Positions 21,931 through 33,049 of a stretch of DNA of 64,000 bases are shown here, in pieces (the stretch's first letter is position 1; every line of letters begins with the position of its first letter). A program made the translations under genes and the position numbers. The stretch is taken from the NCBI GenBank assembly GCA_946406115.1, contig OX291561.1:3526273-3590272 (forward strand), in the 5' to 3' direction. The notes under the pieces are model-generated. The model was not told where the DNA came from and searched no databases. It saw only the letters and a list, made by a program, of their open reading frames with translations. This DNA is from Apoda limacodes (Eukaryota > Arthropoda > Insecta > Lepidoptera > Limacodidae).

Positions 21931-23819
21931 AGAAAATGACTAAGTTCGTTGGCTTTTAAACAGTTTTATAATGTGTGTTTATTCTAGCTATTGTTTACTA
22001 CCAGAAACTGTTTCATTCATTCATAGTTTTAAGATCTGCAAATTATCTGTTAAATTTTTAAGAGTAAAAAATATTTCAATATTTCGTTTCGTTTCAAATG
22101 AATAATTGTGCTGTGTCGAAAATAATAAAAAAAAAACCCTTCGAAATTATAAGCATTTTAAAACTCATCATGCGCTTCAAATCAAAGTTTCAAAAGGTTT
22201 AGTAAATAATGTATCCGATGCTTTCACACATTTTTAATGTTACATGACTCAATAATGTAAAATTGTAAATTTAAAAATATTTAGTGTGTAGAACGAGCTA
22301 TCGACCTTGGCAATGACCTGGGTGGGATCACAGCGTGTTCCGGCATTGGCTGGTTTCGGCACTGGCTGGTTCCGGCACTGACTGGTTCTTTGAGGCTGGC
22401 CATCAAATAAGAGATTTCTACCATTGTTATTTTGACAAGAAGATCAACTTATTGTTTTTTCATTATCACAATACTATGTATATTTTAATAAAAACTTATA
22501 TAATATTACGAGAACATTTTATTTATTAATTTAATTTGATAAATCACAGTTAACAAACTGAATATCACAAAGGGGAAACTAACATAGCGGTCTTTTAGGG
22601 TTTCCTAGTGTCCAGTTGGTGTCTTCAGTCATCAAAACACATTGAAGATTAATATATTTAAATGAAAATTTTGTGATTATTGTTTAATACACTATTTGAT
22701 AACAACCTATTACTTGTCTTTCGACCACAGATTATATTTTTCGACTTAAAATTTAAAAAAAAGTCAAATGTATGTGCGAGTGCTCACTTACACACAAACA
22801 AGCTGTCTAACATACCTAAGGAAGCGAGAATTATTTGATTGATTGTAATTCAGTTAACTTATAATGACTGATTTTATTAAGGCAGATCGCTTCACCCGGG
22901 TCGCGCGCAAAGTAGGCGCGCAATTCAAAGGGACGACCTGTACCCTTCAAAAATGGTTTCGCCCTGAATAGGACATTGCCAAGCGTTACCAAGGCCCAAT
23001 AATTTCCTTACTCAATAGATTGAGGCACAAAGGCCATTCATAAAAATAAAAATCATTATCAGATCGTAATACAAAACCATAGCACAATATAAAATATGAT
23101 AGCGCCATCTCTTGGAATTTTGTAAAAATTTTATTTTTTTAAAATTTGACTTTATAAATACAAAAAGGGTATTTCCTATTTGTCATTAAGCATCTTTTCG
23201 ACTTCGGTTATCGCGTCGTACTACAATTATGCATGTACTTTGAAAGCAAGTGACAATGCAATATAAAACTTTGTCTGTGTCCGTTTGTCTTAAATCCTTG
23301 AAGTAAAATTTGACCAACTTCTTGTCATAGAAGCGTGCTTTTGTCTAGTGAAGTTGACTGTATAACTTTTCTTTTAGTCACACAAAAAAAAATATGTGTA
23401 ACTTTTAACTGCCTGTTATTTGTAGAAACTATAAATAACCTGTGTATCCGTTATTTGTTATTAGATTTAATAAAGAATAACAAAATAAGAAAGAGACTAT
23501 ACGAAATAGATATTTTCCATTTCCGTTTCTCTAGACGATTGACTTTGTTACCACTTAGATTCGATACGTTATTGTTTTATGTTATTTCATTAAATTTATT
23601 AAAAAAAAAAAACTGTAATAAAATGTGTTATAGATAGATTTTCTTATACACTAAAAAAAAAGATTTGCTAACAGTAACAAAAATTTTATCTACCGGTAAC
23701 ATAACTTGAGTGACAGCCAAATTGAGTGCTACTAGTAGATAAAATGAGTTTTGTAAAATAAATTGAGTTATTTCTGTTCAACTAAACAGTTATGTAGTAT
23801 TAAAAATGTTTTGCAATTA
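21931..23819. other. No gene seen; 16-bp triplicate at 22341
   Basis: Non-coding. At 22341-22388 a 16-bp unit (cggcactggctggttc) is repeated three times with small changes. A GC-rich patch with cgcgcgcaaagtaggcgcgc lies at about 22900-22920. The rest is AT-rich. Confidence 0.5.
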
Positions 23820-24157
23820 TTGTTTGTCTGATAGTAACGAATCAGTTTGTCTAATAGTAACTAAACTGATTGTCTTATAGCAGCGAAACAGTTTGTCTGA
23901 TAGTAACGAATCAGTTTGTCTAATAGTAACTAAACTGATTGTCTTATAGCAGCGAAAGAGTTTGTCTGATATTAACGAATCAGTTTGTCTAATAGTAACT
24001 AAACTGATTGTCTTATAGCAGCGAAACAGTTTGTCTGATAGTAACGAATCAGTTTGTCTAATAGTAACTAAACTGATTGTCTTATAGCAGCGCAACAGTT
24101 TGGCTGATAGTAACGGAACAAAGTGTGTAATAGTAACGAAGTAGTTTATCTGTTAGG
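23820..24157 (+). repeat. 69-bp higher-order tandem repeat made of 23-bp subunits
   Basis: Units begin at 23820, 23889, 23958, 24027 and 24096, exactly 69 bases apart. Each unit is three diverged 23-mers: cagtttgtctgatagtaacg, cagtttgtctaatagtaact and ctgattgtcttatagcagcg (each plus three bases). The last subunits decay towards 24157. Because 69 is a multiple of three the array is open for 92 codons on the minus strand, which is not evidence of a gene. It abuts the LINE fragment that follows. Confidence 0.95.
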
Positions 24158-24164
24158 GGCCGTC

Positions 24165-24635
24165 CATTAATCAACGTAGGAGACAGCACAGAGCCTTGCG
24201 GGACACCAGCATTAATGTCCATGCTATCAGAGCAACTACCGTCAACTACCGTTCGTATGCGTCTGCCGGACAAAAAGCTAGCCACCCATTTGCACAAACG
24301 CTCGGGCACTCCGTAAGATGGCAACTTCGATAGAAGACCCCGGTGCCAGACCGATCAAACGCCTTCGCTTTGTCCAGGCTACATGCCAATGCCTCCCCCT
24401 GACTCTCAATGGCTAGTGCCCATCGGTGCCCACTAGAAGGTCGCCAGTCGAGCGACCGTGGCGAAAGCCATATTGACGATCACTGACCAGGTCGTGTTCT
24501 TCTAGGTATCTTACTAGCTGTGTGTTGATCACACGCTCCATCACCTTGGAGAGGATTGGTAATAGCGATAGGCCTGTAATTCGATGGATCTGATCAATCG
24601 CCCTTTTTGGACACCGGGTGCACATTCGCATATAA
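24165..24635 (-). mobile_element. LINE reverse transcriptase fragment
   Basis: Minus-strand motifs in order: ITGLSLLPILSKVMERVI, DRQYGFRHGRSTGDLL, an AIESQGEALAC-like link with KAKAFDR, then GVPERLCKWVASFLSGRR and NAGVPQGSVLSPTLI. These are reverse transcriptase fingers and palm motifs of a Jockey/R1-group LINE. The active-site aspartates are absent: the sequence stops after GSVLSPT and runs into the 69-bp array. Two frame breaks are visible. Confidence 0.8.
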
Positions 24636-24639
24636 TAAT

Positions 24640-26340
24640 AATAACTTTACACACTACGTCACACGTCACTCCAGACCTAAATATCATGGTTTTGTTATTC
24701 TAACTTAATACTTTATGAACAATTTTATAAATAGTTCAGTAATGAGGTGCAAAATTTTGATTAGGTTGGGCTGATAATATTTGACGTATTGACTTAAAAA
24801 TGTTAAGGTTGTTTATTGATTACCTACTTAATAATTTAGCTACAGAAAACAAAAACAAATAGTAAATATTTACAAAAACACAATTATTTATTTTTAGATA
24901 ATTGTTTGCTAAAATTTAATTCAACGTAAGACAGCGAGAAACTCAAGTGTTTCGCTACTAGTAATAAAACAATATTCTTTTGCTAAAATTTTCTATGTCG
25001 TTGCAGCAAAAGTAGTTTATCTAATCCATTTTATTAATTACTAGTTAAAAGTTTACTAAATAGCAATCAAACTACAAATAGCTTAACTCATTTGGGATGT
25101 GCAGCTAAACACATTAGAAATTTTTAACAAATCTTTGATTGATACTAAGTAAATTTTGGTTATTTTTTGATTAGCTAAACTAGTTCAGCTATATATTTTT
25201 TTCATAGATATATATCGAGATATAGTTTGTAGGAATCGGGTTTTGACTAGTCAATCCTCAAAGCTTTGATAGTAATAGGGCTCCGTTCGGTACGGAACCC
25301 TAAAATACATGAATTTTCATAGAATATAAATATGTATATGTATGTTGGTTTATAAATTTATAAGTGTAATGCTTGCATTTTACTAAGCCGTTGGAAATAA
25401 AATTTACATTCGGAATCTCGAGTTATAATAATACGACCTACATTCAAAGCCTACATTCAGTGATGAAATATTGTTGTGATTTAGTTGTTTAATGTTGTGT
25501 TAAAAATATTTTTTGTTTTACAGAGCATCTATCTAAATTACACAAAGCGGTAACTTCACAGCTTCACAGTCACCTTCAAATGCAAAACTTAAAATTACTC
25601 TTCTTATTATTGTTAAGCCGCTACCATCAACATTTCTTAATTAACTAATTTTAAAGTCTAATTAAGGGTTAATTGTACATACTGGTTGTAACAACACTGA
25701 CAACGTGTAACATGTCGTCTGTCTGCCAAGTGAGACTAAGTATATTTTTACCGACCAGGTGCTAATGCCGTGTTGCGAACGACAGTCCTAATTAGATGGT
25801 AAGCCAACAACAGTCTTAATAGATGGTAGCCAACATTTTACACTATGAAGTTCTTTGACGTGTTAGTAATCATGTTTAGATTTGTCCCCATTTCTTTTCA
25901 ATTTATTGTCTATTTTTATATTTACTCGCATGAAAAGTTAATCTGCCGTGAAATTCGATACTAAATGTATAAAATTGACTTTAAAAAGATCCAGACAGCC
26001 AGAAAAACAGATAAACAACGACAATTTATTTGGTGTTGTCACATAAACCTCAAGTACATGCAAAATAAAAGAGATATTGATAACAAAAATTTGGTTAAAG
26101 TTTGGACACAAGAAGATTTTGACTTCGATAAGTATCCAGTTTTTTATCGCATATCAATATTATTATTGTATTTAGTATAAGCAAAGTACGTATATGGAAT
26201 AAACTGGTAGAATTATATTCCATTTGGATGGAAGCTCCGCTGGAGCAACTGTTGAACGCCTTAACCATACTAATATGGTAAAAAAAATATTGAAAGAAAA
26301 CAAATTAAAGTAAGGAAGAATTGAAAAAATATTACGCTTT
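24640..26340. other. No gene seen; short Family A tail
   Basis: AT-rich, non-coding. A scrap of the Family A 3' end (gatagtaatagggctccg, then ggaaccctaaaat) lies at 25260-25306. The 71-codon open frame at 25965-26180 has no recognisable domain. Confidence 0.45.
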
Positions 26341-26400
26341 TATTAATCTCTTGCTTTTGCCAGCGGCTCCGCCCGCCTAAAATTTGGTTATTAACTCCTT
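26341..26400 (-). repeat. Family B repeat end (reverse)
   Basis: It contains gccagcggctccgcccgcct, the reverse complement of the gcgggcggagccgctggcag end seen at 43200-43465 and 50620-51182. Confidence 0.7.
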
Positions 26401-26429
26401 GATTATAGAAAAAGAAAGTTTGCAACAGC

Positions 26430-26520
26430 TATAGTTATACAAAGTTTGTATAGTTATACAAAGTTTGTATAGTTATACAAAGTTTGTATAGTTATACGAA
26501 GTTTGTATAGTTGTACAAAG
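26430..26520 (+). repeat. 19-bp tandem repeat
   Basis: Nearly five copies of tatagttatacaaagtttg. Confidence 0.95.
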
Positions 26521-26589
26521 GTCTGAAACGTTTCCCTATGGATCTAATCTAAGATAAAACACATTTTTCTAATTTTTTTTTTGTATAAT

Positions 26590-26925
26590 CTACTTGCCTA
26601 CACATTTCTCCCAGCGATGCTCACATCTTATTAACTTGTCGAAATAGTACGAAGCATATTTCTCTGTAACATAGTCTTTAATGAAGGTGATGGCTTCCTC
26701 ATTTGAGAAAAACCTCCGTCCCCTCCGTCCCCTCCGTCCCCTCCGTCCCCGAGCGCAACTTGTAACTTTGAGAAACTAAAAAGGCTCTTGGGGCTAGATC
26801 TAGTTAGTAAAGAGGGTCGTTTAAACTATGGTTCGTGGATTTTCGCCATATCAACTACTGAGGTGAATCACGGCTCATTGTCTTCATGAAACAAATTTTC
26901 TTTTTCCGTTTTCGCACACATTTGT
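26590..26925 (-). pseudogene. mariner-type transposase C-terminal remnant
   Basis: The minus-strand reading gives LFHEDNEP, the second catalytic Asp region (codon for D in EDN near 26880), then DMAKIHEP, a degraded YSPDLAP-like part (SSPKSLFSFSKLQVAL), GRRFFSNEEAITFIKDY and the end LIRCEHRWEKCVGK before a TAG near 26590. This order is that of mariner transposases. The N-terminus and first Asp are missing, and two stops interrupt the core. A 9-bp minisatellite (26712-26750) expands the GRR codons in frame. The family differs from the Tc1-type elements at 1780 and 36833. Confidence 0.8.
26712..26750 (+). repeat. 9-bp minisatellite inside the mariner relic
   Basis: Four copies of cctccgtcc in phase with the transposase codons; on the coding strand they read Gly-Arg-Arg repeats. 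Confidence 0.95.
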
Positions 26926-28300
26926 ACACCGACTTACTCAAACAATTGTCAAACAATAGGGGCGCAAGCAGATTACTTAGTTTTTGTTGACAAATGCTGC
27001 CATCTTCATGCTAAGAACAGAATTTTTTTTAGACCACTCTCGTGTCAAATCTGTAGAAAACAAAAAGATAAAAGCCTACCCTGGGTCTATTTCTGTCTTT
27101 TGAACTATCTCTGTGCTGAATTTCAGCTCGATTAGATGCTCAGTAGCAAAGTGAACAAAGTATGGAAAAACAAAAAAACCCGCATTCGCATTTATAATAT
27201 TAGTATGGATAGATCTCTATTACTAAAAAGCGTAAAACCAACAAATATACATAAAACTCTACTGAATTATAAAGTTTTATACAATGGAGTTCGTACGAAA
27301 AAATAACAGATCAAGCTAAAACAAAACGCAATTGCGACGTTCTCTCTTTGAACTGTCTGCCTTCATTTTCCATTTTCACATTGCCATTACGAAATCCGGG
27401 ATCGTCTGTCCGCCCATCAGTTTAAGTCGCAGTAAGTAAGCTTCCGTTAAATCTCTGACTGCGTCCACGTCCTGAAAATTCTTGAATCAAGACAGTGAAA
27501 TGCAGTGTATAATCCTTTAAGAGAGATATCTAAATATAACGTTGATAGATAACAACTTAATAGAATACCCATGGTTAACAACAAGGTAATAATCGATGTT
27601 TTTAGATTCTACTTTATTAGGGTTTTAGAACGAGACCGGGAAAAGTAAAGTCGCCCACGGGAACTAGCTAGTACCTAGTTTTATACTTAAAAAAGAATTA
27701 ATTCTACTTTAACACAACTAGAAGCTTCTGCTACAAAAGTAAATTTCAAATATGTATATCATCATTACTTATTCATAGTTGCTTCTCTCTGAAAGCTCTA
27801 TTGTTTTTAGACACAAAGAGATACTAAAATATAATTTATTTATCAATGCACTGGGCTAGTCTTGTCACTACCACTGTGTCGCGTGCAACTCGCAAAGAGG
27901 CTGTATCTCGTGTGACAAAGTCTCTCTTCTCAAAGTGCCTATTTATTCAATTAAAATAGATTATTATTGACGATAGTTCACTAATTATTAGTGATTTTCA
28001 AACAGTACATAAGGACCCTGTTCAACTCATTGAACAATAATAAAATAACTAACGAGCCAAGTCGCATGACAAACTATATGTTGTGTGAATGTTGAATAGT
28101 AGGTCACTCGTGGAAATGTAAAATTCATGAGTATTATTTAGGCAAAAGACTTTGTAACATCGCTGTATGCACACCAAAAGCACACTAATATATAAAATAG
28201 TTGTTAAGTCAACATTAATTAAATGGATATAATGTAGGAATTTTGTATAATAAATCATTGGAATCAAGAAACAGTCGAGTTTTGCTCCTCCTTCTTGAAG
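26926..28300. other. No gene seen; interspersed repeat tail
   Basis: At 27098-27213 a repeat tail is visible (ctgaatttcagctcgattag to gcatttataatattagtatg), which I remember as common lepidopteran interspersed DNA. The rest shows nothing. Confidence 0.5.
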
Positions 28301-28468
28301 TACCCAGCACCCGCTGGACGAGCAGCCCTGAAGTACCCAGCAACCGCTGTACGAGCAGCCCTGAAATACCCAGCAACCGCTGGACGAGCAACCCTGGCTA
28401 GATAGTACCCAGCAACCGCTGGAGGAGCTGCCCTGGCTAGCTGTACCCAGCACCCGCTGGACCAGCTG
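28301..28468 (+). repeat. 33-39-bp tandem repeat
   Basis: Five units of tacccagcacccgctggacg plus agcagccctgaag start at 28301, 28334, 28367, 28406 and 28444; the last two carry a ctagat-type 6-base insertion. The minus strand is open through the array (repeated SSSGCWVLQ), inside a 134-codon frame that has no other gene-like features. Confidence 0.9.
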
Positions 28469-28469
28469 A

Positions 28470-29049
28470 CATTATATGACCTTCCAGCATCCTCTCACTG
28501 CGGCCAGGAAACCTTTAGCCGTCAGTCGATTGGTCTTGTGAGTTCGCTTGACCAGCAGTGAGAAAATCCATCCTGTGTACATTGCTCGACGTACCCCTTC
28601 CTACCCGCCTTCCGTCTGTCACCTTAGGTCTCCTGGTGACAGACAATCCCGTATATCTCTATATATTTATTTAGGGCATTAGGGACACGATAGGTAGGGT
28701 AGGGCTAATAGGTACACAATTAGCTAGTTACACACACTTACGTACAATCACTAACCTAGGATACATGCACAAGGGGTCCAGATTATATGTACAAGCAATT
28801 AGGGAACTAGGGATAGGTTGTAAGAGAAGGTGTTAGGGTAGGGTTTTCCCTCCCTTACTGTGAACTTATCTGGTAGCTACAAACCCGCGTACACACCTCG
28901 CGTAGGGTAAGGTGCCGGCTGCCAGGTGCAGTTTAACAATTACTCTATTTGTTAAAATTTGAAAGTCCCTTTTATTTTGTTTTGTCTAGTTAAGGATCGA
29001 CCAAAAAACACCGAATTTTCTAAACTATGAACTACTGTGCCAGTGGTTT
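28470..29049. other. Unexplained GC-richer stretch
   Basis: Between 28470 and 28930 base composition is closer to even, with runs such as tagggtagggctaatagg and gttagggtagggttttccc. It has no ORF or known repeat that I recognise; an LTR or LINE UTR remnant is possible. Confidence 0.35.
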
Positions 29050-29192
29050 ATCAGTTCATCTGGATAATATAACAATACCATGTTGTCTAAGTTTATCTAA
29101 GTTTATCTAAGTTTATCAACAGTTCATCTGGATAACAATACTATGATGTCTAAGTTTATTTTAAGTATATCAGTTCATCTGGATAATATAAC
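29050..29192 (+). repeat. Imperfect tandem repeat (atcagttcatctggataa)
   Basis: The block cagttcatctggataa occurs three times, with an 11-bp tctaagtttat subrepeat between the first two. A fourth copy lies at 30246-30290, beyond the intervening LINE fragment. Confidence 0.75.
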
Positions 29193-29384
29193 ATAGACAT
29201 CACTTATTATTGGTAATATTTAGTATAACACGTCAACAAACAAAAATATTTTCAATATTCATTGTTAGATAGGTAGGTGACTTTTTTTTGGTGACTAACA
29301 TGACTTTTCTATTCCGGTTTATTCTTCAAACATAAAAAAACAAAATACAATAATATTTGACTAACATATCAGTATTATAAATAG

Positions 29385-30010
29385 GATAAAAATAAATAAC
29401 TTTATTTAAATTCAATTGTTATAGATTATTCATTAAGAATTTTTATTATAAATTAAGAATAAAATTGCATGTCAGTTATACATTTAAGTCAAAAACTCGT
29501 CTATGCTATAGAACGCTTGGTCGACAAGCCAACGCTTTAATCTTATTCTAAAACAACTTTTAGTTGGTGCGCTAATGACGCCTTTGGTAAGTGGTTGTAC
29601 ACTGCGGGTCCTATCACGTGAATTAGCTTTTTGGATTTCTCCAGGCCACAGCTCGACTCCATACTGAAACAGTGAGTGCACGGTTGCAAAATAACATTCT
29701 CGCACCACCTCCCTGGATACCACACTCGACAGTGTACGCGTATTGACAATCGGACAGAGCGTCAGTCACCGACAGAAAGTCAGTGATCCGCGAACTTATA
29801 CCATTCTCAAATACCTTTGCGATAGATGGAATGACGGATACTGGCCTATATCTGTCCATGCTGGGTTTGGGTCCTTTTCCTTCAAATAAAGGCGAAATTT
29901 TACTGAGCTTAAACACATCATGATATATTCCCGCTTTGCTGCATCGATTAAAAATCTCTGTAAGAATGGGTGCTATGTGTTTTGCTGCCGCATTGAGAAA
30001 GTACATCGAG
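29385..30010 (-). mobile_element. LINE fragment with internal deletion
   Basis: The minus strand starts with HIAPILTEIFNRC and GIYHDVFKLSKISPLFEGK, then RYRPVSVIPSIAKVFE and DALSDCQYAY, the fingers of a non-LTR reverse transcriptase. Immediately afterwards it jumps to REVVRECYFATVHSLFQYG, which belongs to the region far behind the active site. The palm with the YADD motif is therefore deleted. The frame ends LVDQAFYSIDEFLT and is followed by an aataaagttatttattttta 3' tail near 29390. Confidence 0.8.
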
Positions 30011-30324
30011 GTTTCGTAAATATTCGTATAAATTTTTGAATATACGCGTTGTTATAATGCAGTGTACCTCTTTAGCTGTGAATAAGGTAAATCGCGATGA
30101 GCGTGTTGTTTTGAGGGTATTTTGACTGTGTTTTATTAAGTTAGCTACTGTAACACTCGGATTTTGTGTGTTTCAATATTTCGTTATAGTAGTGTTCGTA
30201 TTGTGTAAATAATGCTATGTCTGACTCTGAGTTTATCTTAAAAGTATCAGTTCATCTGGATAATATAACAATAGTATGTTGCCTAAGTTTTTTTCTTCAA
30301 GAAACCAGGGATTTTTTTCTTCAA
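30011..30324. other. No gene seen
   Basis: AT-rich spacer; only the 30246-30290 copy of the cagttcatctggataa repeat. Confidence 0.5.
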
Positions 30325-30405
30325 GAAACAAGTTATGCCCCTTGCGTGTGCAAGGCTACTCAATGAGACGTGCCATAAGCTTGCTTGCCACCTTGCTTGT
30401 ATAAA
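30325..30405 (+). repeat. LINE 3' tail scrap
   Basis: It ends cgtgccataagcttgcttgc, caccttgcttgtataaaaaa, the same 3' end as the LINE at 8335-8872 with a short A tail. Confidence 0.6.
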
Positions 30406-30559
30406 AAAACCGGCTCACAATATGCGAAGTTATCTAACCGGTACTGCTGCAGTAAATAACGCAAATATCCATTTTTTTGAATTACCTAATCATTAAAAAA
30501 TAATCAAATCAAAACAGTTTATGTTTTCACGGTTTTTATCCTCAAAAGGGTTAACAAAA

Positions 30560-30700
30560 GGGTGTGGTTGGACACACACCTACACCCTAATGCGGAGGAC
30601 AGCCCTGTTTCGCCAACCACTTGAGTCCTGGGAGACATGGGGTGAGCCTATCACTGCAACACCGCTTCTAAATTACAGCCAAAATAAGAAACATTCTCCT
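30560..30700 (+). repeat. Family C repeat, copy 1
   Basis: It shares the block ccaaccacttgagtcctg, then gagacatggggtgagcc, with 31085-31215 and 62640-62710. Confidence 0.7.
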
Positions 30701-31084
30701 TGTTTAAAAATCGGTTAAATTGTTTATGTATTATAACACTTATGAAACACACTTATAAAGTTCCGTCATCTTGAAAATAAGAAAAACAAATATAATGAAG
30801 TCCACAAAAGCACGAAACCCTACAATATCTTTTATTCTGTTGTCATTTCTACTTACAAACGTTTTTGGTGAAGTTCATTTATGTCCCTTTGATGTTCTTA
30901 AGAAGGTTACCCTTAATACTGTACATTTTACTACAATTCGATACATAATTTATTTTGCAGACATATTTCAAAATATTAGTGTCTTTTGTAATAAATTTAG
31001 TATGCTACACTGAAAAATACAAAACATATTATTTTGGGTCAAAACTACAGTTAAACTGATGTCTGTACCCTGGCTGAACACACT

Positions 31085-31340
31085 CACATCGCAATGTCGT
31101 CTCTTTTTATTCACCAACCACTTGAGTCCTGCGTGACAGGTGGTGAGTCCATCGACCCAAAACTGCTTCTGATGTAGTGTACCTGGACTAAAGTGCGGCT
31201 TCATATTTGTCTCATACATCCTAAATTATCTGCTTAGCAACAAAAAGTGGTAAAATAAAAGATCAAGGCCATAATTTGACCCAGTTGCCAATTCAGGATT
31301 GGGCAGAGAAAAGTCAGGATTGGGCACGGGAATATTTTTA
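31085..31340 (+). repeat. Family C repeat, copy 2
   Basis: It has caccaaccacttgagtcctg, gacaggtggtgagtcc and a downstream aggattgggca block matching the aagtcagaattggacatag region of the third copy (near 62820). Probably a non-autonomous retroelement; no tRNA head is visible here. Confidence 0.65.
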
Positions 31341-31539
31341 TTATGGAATCCAATCTTAAGACTATGATATAGGCAAGATCACGTAAATACGCCGTTTTAA
31401 CTTTAAGTTTTAGTCGTGTTCATAATTACTTATTTGCTGGTTTATCTGAATATTTACTGGTTATCGGAATTTTATTATCAAAAATATTATCTGACGGTAA
31501 TTGACAAGGAAATGGTTTTATCTTTTTTTTAAAAATAAA

Positions 31540-31715
31540 AAATATCATACATTTTCGCCTTCTTTGGCGGTCTTTGCTACTCTAATGTCTTTGGCTACAG
31601 CCAAAGCAATTTAGAGCAAACATTTTTAGTAAAATCATCGAGTTGGCGTAGGAATCCCAAACCGAAAACCACATTTGGCCAGGGGAAGCCGCCGGCTACA
31701 GCTAGTATATAATAA
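31540..31715. repeat. Family B-like repeat end
   Basis: It ends ggggaagccgccggctacag followed by ctagtat, the style of 3' end seen in other Family B copies, preceded by cgccttctttggcggtc. Confidence 0.4.
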
Positions 31716-32050
31716 AACTCTCAACAACGTGATAATATTATATTATGATCAGTATATTTATTATAGGACACGTTGTTCTTGGATGATTCCTTAGTCTATC
31801 TATCGTCATCCACATTCATAGAATTCAAATTCAAATATTTCGTATTTCAGTTTGTTGCGCCACAGAGCTACGAATTTCGTCACACGACGAACCATGATTG
31901 ATGACGTCACATAAAGCTTTTCAATGTTTTCGTTACAGCCGAGTGAAGACGGGTGAAGTAACGACATTGATGCGGATATATGTCAATGTACATTACAGCA
32001 TCAGGTAGGAGTTTTCGTAGGTCCGGTAGATTTAATATTTGTTTGATATT
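31716..32050. other. No gene seen
   Basis: Non-coding spacer; contains an isolated TGACGTCA at about 31900 that has no supporting promoter context. Confidence 0.45.
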
Positions 32051-32330
32051 AAGCTGAGTGGAGCAGTGGCAGAAGGTTGGGCTGCCATTTCCGAGGTCCT
32101 GGGTTCAATTCCCGATAGGGACAACTAATTTATAACATAAAGTTGTATCCAATTTGATTTTGTGCTCGGTATGGCGATCAGCATGACTTGTCAAATACAA
32201 TCTGTGAAACGTGGTCGTTACGAATATACTTTCGAAATATTGCTGAAGACCCCCACGGGGAATAGTGTCGTTATTCTTAAACTTTTGTCTATGTAATGTT
32301 GATTGCAGTGGAACCCAAGTGGAGGTTTGA
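32051..32330 (+). mobile_element. tRNA-derived SINE, second type
   Basis: The head gctgagtggagcagtggcag is followed by gaggtcctgggttcaattcc (B box ggttcaattcc) and gatagggacaact. The body contains gtgctcggtatggcgatcag and ends near gacccccacggggaatagtg. It differs from the SINE at 21650. Confidence 0.7.
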
Positions 32331-33049
32331 TTTTTACATGTTCATGTATGTAAGCAATTCAGCTAAATATGCCAATTTTAGAAAACCGGCTAAATGCGTC
32401 TCGTATACTAGCTAGAATTTGGTAGAATGAGCATTATTGCGGATATCTATTAAACTATAAAACTCATGAACCGATTATAAAATCAATTTTCCTTAGTAGG
32501 TACTATTTAATTTAAACAGCCCTATTATCGTAATTTTTGTCAGACTCTTAGATAGGCATTGCTCAACTTTGGAAGCCAACGACTCGCAAAATAAAAATTT
32601 TAGAGAAAAAAACTTAGAAACCTGAAACACATTTTGAGCCCTATCTCATGATATGCATGATGGAGTGCGTTAAAAAAATACTCTTAGTTCTAGGTTTTGA
32701 GAGTTACCCCTGAATATTTTTTATACTATCAGTATGGCGGTTTAAAAAAGACACATCTCTGTTAAATTAAGGGTTTGTCATGCGGACGGACGGACATAAC
32801 GTATTTATAAGGGTTCCGTTTTTGTCATTTGGCTACAGAACCCTAAAAAGAGGTATTATTTGATTCGCCATCGATTTACTACAAAATATTTTGACGTTTT
32901 CATCACACTTAATCGTAAGCAGTGTAATTACGTGCTGGCAAAATGGTTGCTCAGACCTTAATTACTCCCACGGGCTTTTTCTTTGTAATTTTATTTATCC
33001 CCAAGGCAAGAAGGATGTTCATAAAACCCACGGGCGATATGATTCATTA
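32331..33049. other. Mostly nothing; Family A tail at 32780-32848
   Basis: The Family A 3' end is seen as gcggacggacggacataacg, then gggttccg and cagaaccctaaaaag. No gene. The 88-codon open frame at 32891-33157 lacks any recognisable motif. Confidence 0.55.

Noticed and set aside
23820..24157. CRISPR-like array
   Set aside because: There are no unique spacers: the whole 69-bp unit repeats, the genome is eukaryotic, and no cas-like gene is nearby.
28049..28453. 134-codon Cys/Ser/Gly-rich ORF
   Set aside because: The Cys-rich part is the 33-bp minisatellite read in one frame; the other half has no gene-like property.
31895..31910. CRE-type site TGACGTCA as a promoter element
   Set aside because: One 8-base match in 64 kb is expected by chance, and no gene starts near it.
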